Made by a program: the position numbers and the translations under genes. Under the pieces are notes generated by a model that saw nothing but the letters and a program-made list of their open reading frames with translations, searched no databases and was not told the origin of the DNA. Source: Zea mays (taxonomy: Eukaryota; Streptophyta; Magnoliopsida; Poales; Poaceae). Taken from it: a stretch of DNA of 64,000 bases. Positions 55,668-64,000 of the stretch are shown piece after piece. The stretch's first letter is position 1, and each line of letters opens with the position of its first letter. The DNA lies in assembly GCF_902167145.1 (NCBI RefSeq), contig NC_050100.1, positions 194,611,439 to 194,675,438 on the forward strand, written 5' to 3'.

Positions 55668-57029
55668 TTAAGGGTAGAAGCGACGTAGCTGTTGGATGTT
55701 CCAAGCGTTGCCGTAGACCTCGCCTTGACTGTTGGCTAGCTTGTACGTTCCGGGCTTCAGAACCTTGGCGATGACGAACGGTCCCTCCCAGGGGGGCGTG
55801 AGCTTGTGCCTCCCTCGGGCGTCTTGTCGCAGCCAAAGCACCAGGTCGCCCACCTGGAGGTCTCGGGACCGGACCCCTTGGGCGTGGTAGCGTCGCAGGG
55901 ACTGCTGGTACTGCGCCGAGTGTAGTAAGGCCTTGTCCCGAGCCTCCTCCAGCTGGTCCAGCGAGTCTTCTCGGCTAGCTTGGTTGCTTTGATCGCTGTA
56001 GGCCTTCGTCCTCGGGGAGCCGTATTCCAGGTCTGTGGGCAAGACGGCCTCGGCCCCGTAGACTAGGAAGAACGGCGTGAAGCCCGTGGCTCGGCTCGGC
56101 GTTGTCCTCAGGCTCCAGACCACCGAGGGGAGTTCCTTCATCCATCGCTTGCCGAACTTGTTGAGGTCGTTGTAGATCCGAGGCTTGAGCCCTTGTAGAA
56201 TCATGCCGTTGGCACGCTCTACTTGCCCATTTGACATGGGATGAGCCACGGCGGCCCAGTCCACCCGGATGTGGTGATCCTCGCAGAAGTCCAAGAACTT
56301 TCTGCCGGTGAACTGGGTGCCGTTGTCGGTGATGATGGAGTTCGGGACCCCGAAGCGATGGATGATGTTGGTGAAGAATGCCACCGCCTGCTCGAACCTG
56401 ATGCTGTTCAGGGGTCGGACCTCGATCCACTTGGAGAATTTGTCGATGGCGACCAACAGGTGCGTGTAGCCCCCGGGTGCCTTCTGCAAGGGGTCAACGA
56501 GGTCCAGACCCCACACAGCAAAAGGCCAGGTGATGGGTATCGTCTGCAGAGCCTGAGCGGGCAGGTGGGTCTGCCTTGCGTAGAATTGACATCGTTCGCA
56601 GGTGCGGACAATTCTAGTGGTGTCGGCCACCGCCGTCGGCCAGTAGAAGCCTTGTCGGAAGGCATTCCCGACAAGGGCTCGAGGCGCTGCGTGATGGCCG
56701 CAAGCCCCCGAGTGTATCTCTCGTAGGAGTTCCTGACCTTCGGCGACGAAGATGCATCGCTGGAGGATGCCAGAGGAGCTGCGGTGGTAGAGCTCCTTCT
56801 CGTCGCCCAGCAAGACGAACGACTTGGCGCGCCGCGCCACCCGCCGAGCCTCGGCTCGGTCGAGGGGTACCTCTCCTCGGTGGAGATATTGCAGGTACGG
56901 GGTCTGCCAGTTTCGATCAGGCGTGGCCCCGCTTCGCTCCTCCTCGACGCGCAGTGCCTCATCCTCGGGGGCCGAGGGTACCTCGGGGATAACCGAGGGC
57001 GCCTCAGGCCGAGCTGAGGGTACCTCGGG
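55668..57029 (-). CDS. Gypsy E integrase region of pol
   Basis: In the same frame as the upstream pol ORF but separated from it by a TAG at 57030-57032. It contains a PE(V/A)PSA-rich linker, then the HHCC zinc-binding domain (LLREIHSGACGHH ... CERCQFYA). The catalytic core follows: Asp in AVWGLDLVDPLQK, Asp in SIITDNGTQFTG, Glu in SNGQVERANGMI. The C-terminal GPF-type segment (LTPPWEGPFVIAKVL) ends LRRFYP-stop. D,D,E residues are all present. Length and order fit Tat elements. Confidence 0.9.
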   Translation of the reverse strand, partial: PEVPSARPEAPSVIPEVPSAPEDEALRVEEERSGATPDRNWQTPYLQYLHRGEVPLDRAEARRVARRAKSFVLLGDEKELYHRSSSGILQRCIFVAEGQELLREIHSGACGHHAAPRALVGNAFRQGFYWPTAVADTTRIVRTCERCQFYARQTHLPAQALQTIPITWPFAVWGLDLVDPLQKAPGGYTHLLVAIDKFSKWIEVRPLNSIRFEQAVAFFTNIIHRFGVPNSIITDNGTQFTGRKFLDFCEDHHIRVDWAAVAHPMSNGQVERANGMILQGLKPRIYNDLNKFGKRWMKELPSVVWSLRTTPSRATGFTPFFLVYGAEAVLPTDLEYGSPRTKAYSDQSNQASREDSLDQLEEARDKALLHSAQYQQSLRRYHAQGVRSRDLQVGDLVLWLRQDARGRHKLTPPWEGPFVIAKVLKPGTYKLANSQGEVYGNAWNIQQLRRFYP

Positions 57030-57032
57030 CTA

Positions 57033-58955
57033 TGCCGAGGGTACCTCGGACTGGGCTGAGGGCGCCTCAGGCTCGGGAGTGTTGTCGATCTTGACGGAGG
57101 GTTGATGCAGATCCCGGGAGAAGACGTCCGGGGGAACCGTTGTTCGCCCCGAGGCTATTTTAACCAGCTCGTCCGCAGTCTCGTTGTAGCGCCGGGCGAT
57201 GGGGTTAAGCTCGAGCCCGTAGAACTTGTCTTCCAAGCGCCGAACCTCATCGCAGTAGGCCCCCATCTTCGGGTCGCGGCAGTGGGAGTTCTTCATGACT
57301 TGGTTGATGACGAGCTGCGAGTCACCGCGGGCGTCGAGGCGTCGGACCCCTAGCTCGATGGCGATCCGCAACCCGTTGACCAGAGCCTCATACTCAGCCA
57401 CATTGTTGGACGCCGGGAAATGGAGGCGTAGCACATAGCGTATGTGTTTCCCGAGGGGCGAGATGAAGAGTAGGCCTGCACCGGCCCCCGTCTTCATCAA
57501 CGACCCGTCGAAAAACATGGTCCAGAGCTCCGGTTGGATCGGAGCCGTCGGTAGCTGGGTGTCGACCCATTCGGCCACGAAGTCCGCTAGGACCTGGGAC
57601 TTGATGGCCTTCCAAGGGGCGAACGAGATTGTCTCGCCCATGATTTCCACCGCCCACTTTGCAATCCTACCCGAGGCTTCTCGGCACTGGATGATCTCCC
57701 CCAGGGGGAAGGATGACACCACAGTTACCGGATGGGACTCGAAGTAGTGTCGCAACTTCCGCCGTGTCAGGATCACCGCATACAACAGCTTCTGAACTTG
57801 TGGGTAGCGGATCTTGGTTTCGGACAGTACCTCGCTGACGAAGTAAACTGGCCTCTGAACGGGCAATGCATGCCCCTCTTCTTGCCTCTCGACCACAATC
57901 GCGGCGCTAACCACCTGAGTGGTCACGGCGACGTAGACCAAGAGGGCCTCTCTGGCAGCTGGAGGCACCAAGATAGGCGCCTTTGTGAGGATCGCCTTCA
58001 AGTTCCTGAGAGCTTCCTCGGCCTCAGGGGTCCAAGTGAAGCACTCGGCCTTCCTTAAGAGGCGGTACAGAGGTAGACCTCTTTCGCCGAGGCGTGAGAT
58101 GAAACGGCTCAGAGCCGCGAGACATCCCATGACCCTCTGTACGCCTTTCAAGTCCTCGATGGGCCCCATGCTGGTGATGGCTGCGATCTTCTCCGGGTTG
58201 ATTTTGATGCCCCGCTCGGAGACGATGAACCCCAAGAGCATGCCTCGGGGCACCCCGAAGACACACTTCTCGGGATTGAGCTTGACGCCTTTCGCCTTGA
58301 GACATCGGAATGTCACTTCAAGGTCGGAAAGGAGGTCGGAAGCTTTCCTCGTCTTGACTACGATGTCATCGACGTAGGCTTCGACCGTGCGGCCAATGTG
58401 TTCGCCAAACACATGGTTCATGCACCGCTGGTACGTCGCGCCCGCATTCCTCAAGCCGAACGGCATGGTGACATAGCAGTATATGCCGAAGGGTGTGATG
58501 AAAGAAGTCCCGAGCTGGTCGGACTCTTTCATCCTGATTTGATGATACCCTGAGTAGGCATCGAGGAAAGACAGGGTTTCGCACCCAGCAGTGGAATCCA
58601 CGATTTGATCGATGCGAGGCAGAGGGTAGGGAACCTTCGGACATGCTTTGTTGAGACCAGTGTAGTCTACACACATCCGCCATTTCCCCCCTTTCTTTCT
58701 CACAAGCACATGGTTGGCAAGCCATTCGGGATGGAATACCTCTTTGATGAACCCTGCCGCCATTAGCTTGTGGATCTCCTCGCCTATGGCTCTGCGCTTC
58801 TCCTCATCGAATCGGCGCAGAGGCTGCTTGACGGGTCGGGCTCCGGCCCGAATATCCAGCGAGTGCTCGGCGACATCCCTCGGTATGTCGGGCATGTCCG
58901 AGGGACTCCACGCGAAGACGTCGGCGTTTGCGCGGAGAAAGTCGACGAGCACTGC
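57033..58955 (-). CDS. Gypsy E reverse transcriptase with degenerate RNase H and second archaeal-type RNase H
   Basis: Follows gag-pro in the same frame after a TAG at 58959-58961. RT motifs: PEWLANHVLVRKKGGKWRM, VDYTGLNKACPK, LSFLDAYSGYHQI, MPFGLRNAGATYQR, and catalytic YVDD in EAYVDDIVVKTR. A first RNase H-like segment (VYVAVTTQVVSAAIV, RPVYFVSEVLS) has lost its acidic start. The second, archaeal-type RNase H starts MFFDGSLMKTGAGAG and continues VAEYEALVNGLRIAIELG and GDSQLVINQV. This dual arrangement is diagnostic for the Tat lineage. The ORF ends in a repeated PSA-PEVPSA linker at the TAG at 57030. Confidence 0.93.
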
Positions 58956-58958
58956 TTC

Positions 58959-60860
58959 CTATTTGGGATCGAGCCCGGAGCCGATCCGGATCTGCTTGGA
59001 GGCGTCGCCGCTGGGGTCGAGGGGGACGGCCTTAACCGTCTCCACTGGCTCGAAGTTGCCGGCGTGACGTTTCACGTCTGGCACCTCCTCAGAGAGGCTT
59101 TCCAGGCCGGCGATGAGGGCCCCGGACTCGGCGAGGGCCTCTGCGTACTCCACGCACTCCACGTCGCATTCGAACGCGTGTTTGTACGTGGGGCCGACGG
59201 TGATGACCCCGTTGGGGCCCGACATCTTGAGCTTCTGGTAGGTGTAGTTGGGGACGGCCATGAACTTCGCGTAGCATGGTCTTCCCAGTACCGCGTGGTA
59301 GGTTCCTCGGAACCCGACCACCTCGAACGTCAGGGTCTCCCTTCGGAAGTTGGAGGGTGTTCCGAAGCAGACGGGAAGGTCGAGTCGTCCGAGGGGCTGG
59401 ACGCGCTTCCCGGGAATGATCCCATGGAAGGGCGCAGCGCCTACTCGGACGGAGGACAGATCGACGCGCAGGAGCCCGAGGGTCTCGGCGTAGATGATGT
59501 TGAGGCTGCTGCCTCCGTCCATGAGGACCTTGGTGAGCCTGACGTCACCGATGATGGGGTCGACGACGAGCGGGTATTTCCCCGGGCTCGGCACGTGGTC
59601 GGGGTGGTCGGCGTGGTCGAAGGTGATGGGCTTGTCGGACCAGTCTAGGTAGACTGGCGCCGCCACCTTCACCGAGCAGACCTCCCGGCGCTCTTGCTTG
59701 CGGTGCCGAGCCAAGGCATTCGCTGCTTGCCCACCGTAGATCATAAAGCAGTCGCGGACCTCGGGGAACTCTCCTGCTTGGTGATCTTGCTTCTTGTCGT
59801 CGTCGCGGGCCCTGCCACCCTCCGCGGGTGGCTCGGCCCTGTGGAAGTGGCGCCGAAGCATGACACACTCCTCAAGGGTGTGCTTGACGGGCCCCTGATG
59901 ATAGGGGCACGGCTCCTTGAGCATCTTGTCGAAGAGGTTGGCACCTCCTGGGGGTTTCCGAGGGTTCTTGTACCCGGCGGCGGCGACAAGGTCCACGTCG
60001 GCGGCGTTGCGTTTCGCTTGCGACTTCTTCTTGCCTTTCTTCTTTGCGCCGCGGTGAGTCGACGCCTCGGGGGCATCTTCCGATGGGCGGCCCTGGGGCT
60101 GCTTGTCCTTTCGAAAGATAGCCTCGACCGCCTCCTGGCCGGAGGCGAACTTGGTGGCGATGTCTATCAGCTCGCTCACCCTGGTGGGGGTCTTGCGCCC
60201 TAGCTTGCTCATCAGGTCGCGGCAGGTGGTGCCGGCGAGGAACGCGCCGATAACATCCGAGTCGGTGATGTTGGGCAGCTCGGTGCGCTGCTTCGAGAAT
60301 CGCCGGATGTAGTCCCGGAGAGACTCTCTCGGCTGCTGCCGGCAGCTTTGGAGGTCCCAGGAATTCCCGGGGCGCACGTACGTGCCCTGGAAATTGCCGG
60401 CGAAAGCTTGGACTAGGTCGTCCCAGTTGGAGATCTGCCCCGGAGGCAGGTGCTCCAACCAGGCGCGAGCGGTGTCGGAGAGGAACAGGGGGAGGTTGCG
60501 GATGATGAGGTTGTCATCGTCCGTTCCACCCAGTTGGCAGGCCAGACGGTAGTCCGCGAGCCACAGTTCCGGTCTCGTCTCCCACGAGTACTTTGTGATA
60601 GTAGTCGGGGGTCGGAACCGGGTCGGAAATGGTGCCCGTCGGATGGCCCGGCTGAAGGCCTGCGGACCGGGCGGTTCGGGCGAGGGACTCCGATCCTCCC
60701 CGCTGTCGTAGCGTCCCCCGCGCCTGGGGTGGTAGCCTCGGCGCACCCTCTCGTCGAGGTGGGCCCGACGGTCGCGGTGATGGTGCTCGTTGCCGAGGCG
60801 GCCCGGGGCCGCAGGCGCGGTGTTGCGCGTGCGCCCGGTGTGGACCGAGGCTTCCCGCAT
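58959..60860 (-). CDS. Gypsy E gag-protease (633 aa)
   Basis: ATG at 60860 (MREASVHTGRTRN). The arginine-rich N-terminus is followed by the retrotransposon gag domain (about residues 90-210: YRLACQLGGTDDDNLIIRNL, TARAWLEHLPPG, SLRDYIRRFSKQRTELPN), then a lysine-rich stretch and a Cys/His motif (CPYHQGPVKHTLEEC). The protease has the Tat-type active site VLMDGGSSLNIIY. The frame ends DPK-TAG immediately before pol. Related elements usually read DPKQE here, so the stop is best explained as CAG to TAG. Confidence 0.92.
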   Translation of the reverse strand: MREASVHTGRTRNTAPAAPGRLGNEHHHRDRRAHLDERVRRGYHPRRGGRYDSGEDRSPSPEPPGPQAFSRAIRRAPFPTRFRPPTTITKYSWETRPELWLADYRLACQLGGTDDDNLIIRNLPLFLSDTARAWLEHLPPGQISNWDDLVQAFAGNFQGTYVRPGNSWDLQSCRQQPRESLRDYIRRFSKQRTELPNITDSDVIGAFLAGTTCRDLMSKLGRKTPTRVSELIDIATKFASGQEAVEAIFRKDKQPQGRPSEDAPEASTHRGAKKKGKKKSQAKRNAADVDLVAAAGYKNPRKPPGGANLFDKMLKEPCPYHQGPVKHTLEECVMLRRHFHRAEPPAEGGRARDDDKKQDHQAGEFPEVRDCFMIYGGQAANALARHRKQERREVCSVKVAAPVYLDWSDKPITFDHADHPDHVPSPGKYPLVVDPIIGDVRLTKVLMDGGSSLNIIYAETLGLLRVDLSSVRVGAAPFHGIIPGKRVQPLGRLDLPVCFGTPSNFRRETLTFEVVGFRGTYHAVLGRPCYAKFMAVPNYTYQKLKMSGPNGVITVGPTYKHAFECDVECVEYAEALAESGALIAGLESLSEEVPDVKRHAGNFEPVETVKAVPLDPSGDASKQIRIGSGLDPK

Positions 60861-60943
60861 GAATCGGGAAGTCGCGGCATGAGGTTCCGAGGGGTACCCC
60901 TGCCTTCGGGAGGCAGAGCTCTCGGCCCGTCGAACCGCGGCGC

Positions 60944-62252
60944 TGAAAGGGAATTAGGCTTACACCTAGTTCCTATATAATTTTGGTGGTTGAATTGCCC
61001 AACACAAATCTTTGGACTAACTAGTTTGCCCAAGTGTATAGATTATACAGGTATAAAAGGTTCACACTCAGCCAATAAAAGACCAAGTTTTGGATTCAAC
61101 AAAGGAGCAAAGTGGCAACCGAAGGCCCTCTGGTCTGGGAGCACCGGACTGTCCGGTGTACACCGGACAGTGTCCGGTGCACCAGAGGACTCCAACTCGA
61201 ACTCGCCACCTTCGGGAATTTCTGGAGGCGCTCCGCTAAAATTCACCGGACTGTCCGGTGTACACCGGACAGTGTCCGGTGCTCCAAGGAAGCGCGGCCT
61301 CCGGAACTCGCCAGCCTCGGAAATTTAATTCAGCCGCTCCGCTATAATTCACCGGACTGTCCGGTGTGCACCGGACTGTCTGGTGAACCACGGAGCAACG
61401 GCTACTTCCGCGCCAACGGCTACCTGCAGGCGCATTTAATGCGCGCTCTGCGCGCGCAGTCGTCAGGCGCGCCCATACTGGCGCACCGGACAATGAACAG
61501 GAGTTGTCCGGTGTGCACCGGACATCCAGGCGGGCCCACAAGTCAGAAGCTCCAACGGTCAGAATCCAACGGCAGTGATGACGTGGCAGAGGGCACCGGA
61601 CTGTCCGGTGTGCACCAGACTGTCCGGTGCGCCATAGAACAGACAGCTCCCACCAACGGTCAAGTTGGTGGTTGAGGCTATAAATACCCCAACCACCCCA
61701 CCATTCATTGTATCCAAGTTTTCCACTTCCCAACTACTACAAGAGCTCTAGCATTCAATTCTAGACACACCAAAGAGATCAAATCCTCTACAATTCCACT
61801 CAAGCCTTTTGTGATTAGAGAGAGAGATTTGTCGTGTTCTTTTGAGCTCTTGCGCTTGGATTGCTTTCTTTCTTTCTCACTTGTTCTTGTGATCAAAACT
61901 CAATTGTAACCAAGGCAAGAGGCACCAATTGTGTGGTGGCCCTTGCGGGGAAGTTTTGTTCCCGTTTGATTGAGAAGAAGAAAAGCTCACTCGGTCCGAG
62001 GGACCGTTTGAGAGAGGGAAGGGTTGAAAGAGACCCGGCCTTTGTGGCCTCCTCAACGGGGAGTAGGTTTGCGAGAACCGAACCTCGGTAAAACAAATCC
62101 GCGTGTCACACTCTTCATTTGCTTGCGATTTGTTTTGCGCCCTCTCTCGCGGACTCGTTTTCTTATTACTAACGCTAACCCGGCTTGTAGTTGTGTTTAT
62201 ATTTGTAAATTTCAGTTTCGCCCTATTCACCCCCCCCTCTAGGCGACTATCA
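60944..62252 (+). repeat. 5' LTR of Copia G (1309 bp)
   Basis: Starts tgaaagggaattagg, ends ggcgactatca. The TATA box (tataaata) is at 61679-61686. U3 (about 61140-61640) carries about eight CACCGGAC-N-GTCCGGTG or closely related units. The tail contains the usual C-rich tract before aggcgac. Confidence 0.93.
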
Positions 62253-62254
62253 AT

Positions 62255-62266
62255 TGGTATCAGAGC
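62255..62266 (+). other. Primer-binding site of Copia G
   Basis: tggtatcagagc, the standard initiator tRNA-Met complement, 2 bp after the LTR. Confidence 0.9.
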
Positions 62267-62300
62267 CCGGTGCTTCATTAGAGCCTAACCACTCGAAGTG

Positions 62301-64000
62301 ATGTCGGGAGATCACGCCAAGAAGGAGATGGAGACCGGCGAAAAGCCCACTACAAGCCACGGGAGTACTTCATCGGAAGAGTCCCGCACCAAGAGGAGGG
62401 AGAAGAAGAAGAGCTCCTCCAACAAAGGGAAGGAGAAGAAATCTTCTTCTCACCACAAAGAGAAGAAGGAAAAATCTTCTTCCCACAAGCCGCATCGGAA
62501 TGGGGACAAGCAAAAGAGGATGAGGAAGGTGGTCTACTACGAGACCGACACTTCATCAACATCGACCTCCGACTCCGATGCGCCCTCCGTAACTTCTAAA
62601 CGCCAAGAGCGTAAGAAGTTTAGTAAGATCCCCTTGCACTACTCTCGTACATCTAGACATACTCCATTACTTTCCGTTCCATTAGGCAAACCGCCAACTT
62701 TTGACGGTGAAGATTATGCTAGGTGGAGTGATTTAATGAAATTTCATCTAACCTCACTCCACAAAAGTATATGGAATGTTGTTGAGTTTGGTGCACATGT
62801 ACCGTCTGTAGGGGATAAGGATTATGATGAGGATGAGGTGGCCCAAATCGAGCACTTCAACTCTCAAGCAACAACAATACTCCTCGCCTCACTAAGTAGA
62901 GAGGAGTATAACAAAGTACAAGGGTTGAAGAGTGCCAAGGAGGTTTGGGATGTGCTCAAAACCGCGCACGAGGGAGACGAACTCACAAAGATCACCAAGC
63001 GGGAAACGATCGAGGGGGAGCTCGGTCGGTTCCGGCTTCTCAAAGGGGAGGAGCCACAACACATGTACAACCGGCTCAAGACCTTAGTAAACCAAGTGCG
63101 CAACCTCGGGAGCGTAAAATGGGACGACCACGAAATGGTTAAGGTTATTCTAAGATCTCTCATTTTCCTTAACCCAACTCAAGTTCAATTAATTCGTGGT
63201 AATCGTAGATATACAAAAATGACCCCCGAGGAAGTTATCGGGCACTTTGTTAGTTTTGAGTGCATGATCAAAGGCTCGAGGAAGATCAACGAGCTTGATG
63301 AACCCACCACATCCGAAGCTCAACCCGTCGCATTCAAGGCGACGGAGGACAAGAAGGAGGTGTCCACACCAACTAGACAACCAATCGACGCCTCCAAGCT
63401 CGACAATGAGGAAATGGCGCTCGTCATCAAGAGCTTCCGCCAAATCCTCAAACAAAGGAGGGGGAAAGACTACAAGTCCCGCTCCAAGAAGGTTTGCTAC
63501 AAGTGTGGTAAGCCCGGTCACTTTATTGCTAAATGTCCATTATCAAGTGATAGTGACAGGGGCGACGACAAAAAGGGGAGAAGGAAGGAAAAGAAGAGGT
63601 ACTACAAGAAGAAGGGCGGCGATGCCCATGTTTATCGGGAGTGGGACTCCGACGAAAGCTCAAGCGACTCCTCCGACGACGAGGACGCCGCCAACATCGT
63701 CGTTACCAAGGGACTCCTCTTCCCCAACGTCGGCCACAAGTGCCTCATGGCCAAGGACGGCAAAAAGAAGGTTTATGCATCCGGGGGCTCAAGTTGGATA
63801 CTCGACAGCGGGTGCACAAACCACATGACAGGGGAGAAAAAGATGTTCTCCTCATATGAGAAAAACCAAGATCCCCAACGAGCTATTACATTCGGGGATG
63901 GAAATCAAGGTTTGGTCAAAGGTCTTGGTAAAATTGCTATATCACCTGACCATTCCATTTCTAATGTTTTTCTTGTAGATTCTTTAGATTACAATTTGCT
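62301..64000 (+). CDS. Copia G Gag-Pol fusion, N-terminal 566 codons, open to the window end
   Basis: ATG at 62301 (MSGDHAKKEMETGEK). The frame has no stop to position 64000. Lys/Ser-rich N-terminus, then the Gag core (PTFDGEDYARWSDLM, about residue 135; LLASLSREEYNKVQG), zinc knuckle CYKCGKPGHFIAKC at residues 399-412, lysine-rich KKGRRKEKKRYYKKKGG, acidic DSSDDEDAAN, and HKCLMAKDGKKK. At 63770/63771 it passes directly into [15 protein letters not shown], with the protease active site D-S-G at residue 502, then [10 protein letters not shown] and the start of the integrase region. The position corresponding to the TAG in Copia C is GAG here. The missing Gag coiled coil means this copy can make Gag-Pol but not the long Gag of A and C. 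Confidence 0.93.
   Translation, partial: MSGDHAKKEMETGEKPTTSHGSTSSEESRTKRREKKKSSSNKGKEKKSSSHHKEKKEKSSSHKPHRNGDKQKRMRKVVYYETDTSSTSTSDSDAPSVTSKRQERKKFSKIPLHYSRTSRHTPLLSVPLGKPPTFDGEDYARWSDLMKFHLTSLHKSIWNVVEFGAHVPSVGDKDYDEDEVAQIEHFNSQATTILLASLSREEYNKVQGLKSAKEVWDVLKTAHEGDELTKITKRETIEGELGRFRLLKGEEPQHMYNRLKTLVNQVRNLGSVKWDDHEMVKVILRSLIFLNPTQVQLIRGNRRYTKMTPEEVIGHFVSFECMIKGSRKINELDEPTTSEAQPVAFKATEDKKEVSTPTRQPIDASKLDNEEMALVIKSFRQILKQRRGKDYKSRSKKVCYKCGKPGHFIAKCPLSSDSDRGDDKKGRRKEKKRYYKKKGGDAHVYREWDSDESSSDSSDDEDAANIVVTKGLLFPNVGHKCLMAKDGKKKVYASGGSSWILDSGCTNHMTGEKKMFSSYEKNQDPQRAITFGDGNQGLVKGLGKIAISPDHSISNVFLVDSLDYNL

Larger units (their letters stand above)
46665..60943 (-). mobile_element. Gypsy E: Tat-lineage Ty3/Gypsy element, 5' LTR outside the window
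   Basis: Minus-sense order: (5' LTR off-window) - gag-pro 60860-58959 - RT and two RNases H 58955-57033 - integrase 57029-55668 - long 3' non-coding region - PPT - 3' LTR 48233-46665. The archaeal-type second RNase H after a degenerate first one, and the multi-kilobase region between integrase and 3' LTR, are hallmarks of the Tat lineage (Grande, Cinful/RIRE2 relatives). It inserted into Copia D (likely TSD copy agcct at 46660-46664), carries hAT F, and is cut by Copia G at 60943. Confidence 0.9.
60944..64000 (+). mobile_element. Copia G: SIRE-type Ty1/Copia element, 3' part outside the window, intron-less
   Basis: Inserted in the Gypsy E 5' leader just above its gag; the TSD is probably ggcgc at 60939-60943, its partner being off-window. 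5' LTR 60944-62252, PBS 62255, ATG 62301, then an uninterrupted frame to the window end. It is close to Copia C in LTR and Gag but lacks the 1.24-kb segment between the zinc-knuckle region and protease. It may be coding-competent; the rest must be read from adjoining sequence. Confidence 0.93.

Overview
The window is nuclear DNA of a grass. It carries two ordinary intron-containing plant genes followed by about 48 kb of retrotransposons and DNA transposons nested inside one another. The element families (SIRE/Maximus-type Copia with CACCGGACAGTCCGGTG palindromes, Tat-type Gypsy with a second RNase H) and the grass-like HD-Zip I and ORC2 proteins point to a PACMAD grass, probably Andropogoneae (maize/sorghum/sugarcane/Miscanthus group). 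Species cannot be decided from the sequence alone.

Region 1 (1-16089) is gene-bearing. It opens with the right part of a non-autonomous hAT-like element holding a ~337-bp tandem repeat. On the minus strand there is a two-exon HD-Zip class I transcription factor (6058-6854, 235 aa, HOX22/HOX24-like). A degenerate Copia gag relic and a small MITE follow. Then comes a complete six-exon ORC2 gene on the minus strand (11108-14591, 377 aa), whose third intron contains a GC-rich, LINE-like insertion.

Region 2 (16090-64000) is the nest. Element A (plus strand, SIRE-type Copia with an envelope-like third ORF) starts at 16090. It is split by a solo LTR of Copia family B (20348-21639, TSD atgta), a 2.7-kb solo LTR (22796-25491, TSD gttat), a full-length Copia C (28569-40690, minus, TSD gaggc) and Copia D (42790 onward, minus). 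Copia C itself contains a second 2.7-kb solo LTR (34606-37303, TSD catgc). Copia D is cut at 46664 by a Tat-type Gypsy E (minus). Gypsy E carries an apparently complete hAT transposon F (51097-54585, 8-bp TSD gttaaagg, intact 815-aa transposase), and it is cut at 60943 by Copia G (plus), which runs off the window with an unbroken gag-pro frame. The 3' ends of A, D, E and G lie beyond the window.

The most interesting signal is a putative intron inside the gag-pol region of the SIRE-type elements. In A and C, the segment between the Gag zinc knuckle and the protease is bounded by AAG|GTAA and TTGTTTTG(C/T)AG|GT, contains the Gag coiled-coil C-terminus, and ends with TAA exactly 13 nt before the AG. 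Pol therefore lies in another frame in unspliced RNA, whereas splicing would fuse Gag to Pol in frame. Copia G lacks precisely this segment and has an open Gag-Pol fusion, as expected for a copy made from spliced RNA. This suggests alternative splicing sets the Gag to Gag-Pol switch in this lineage.
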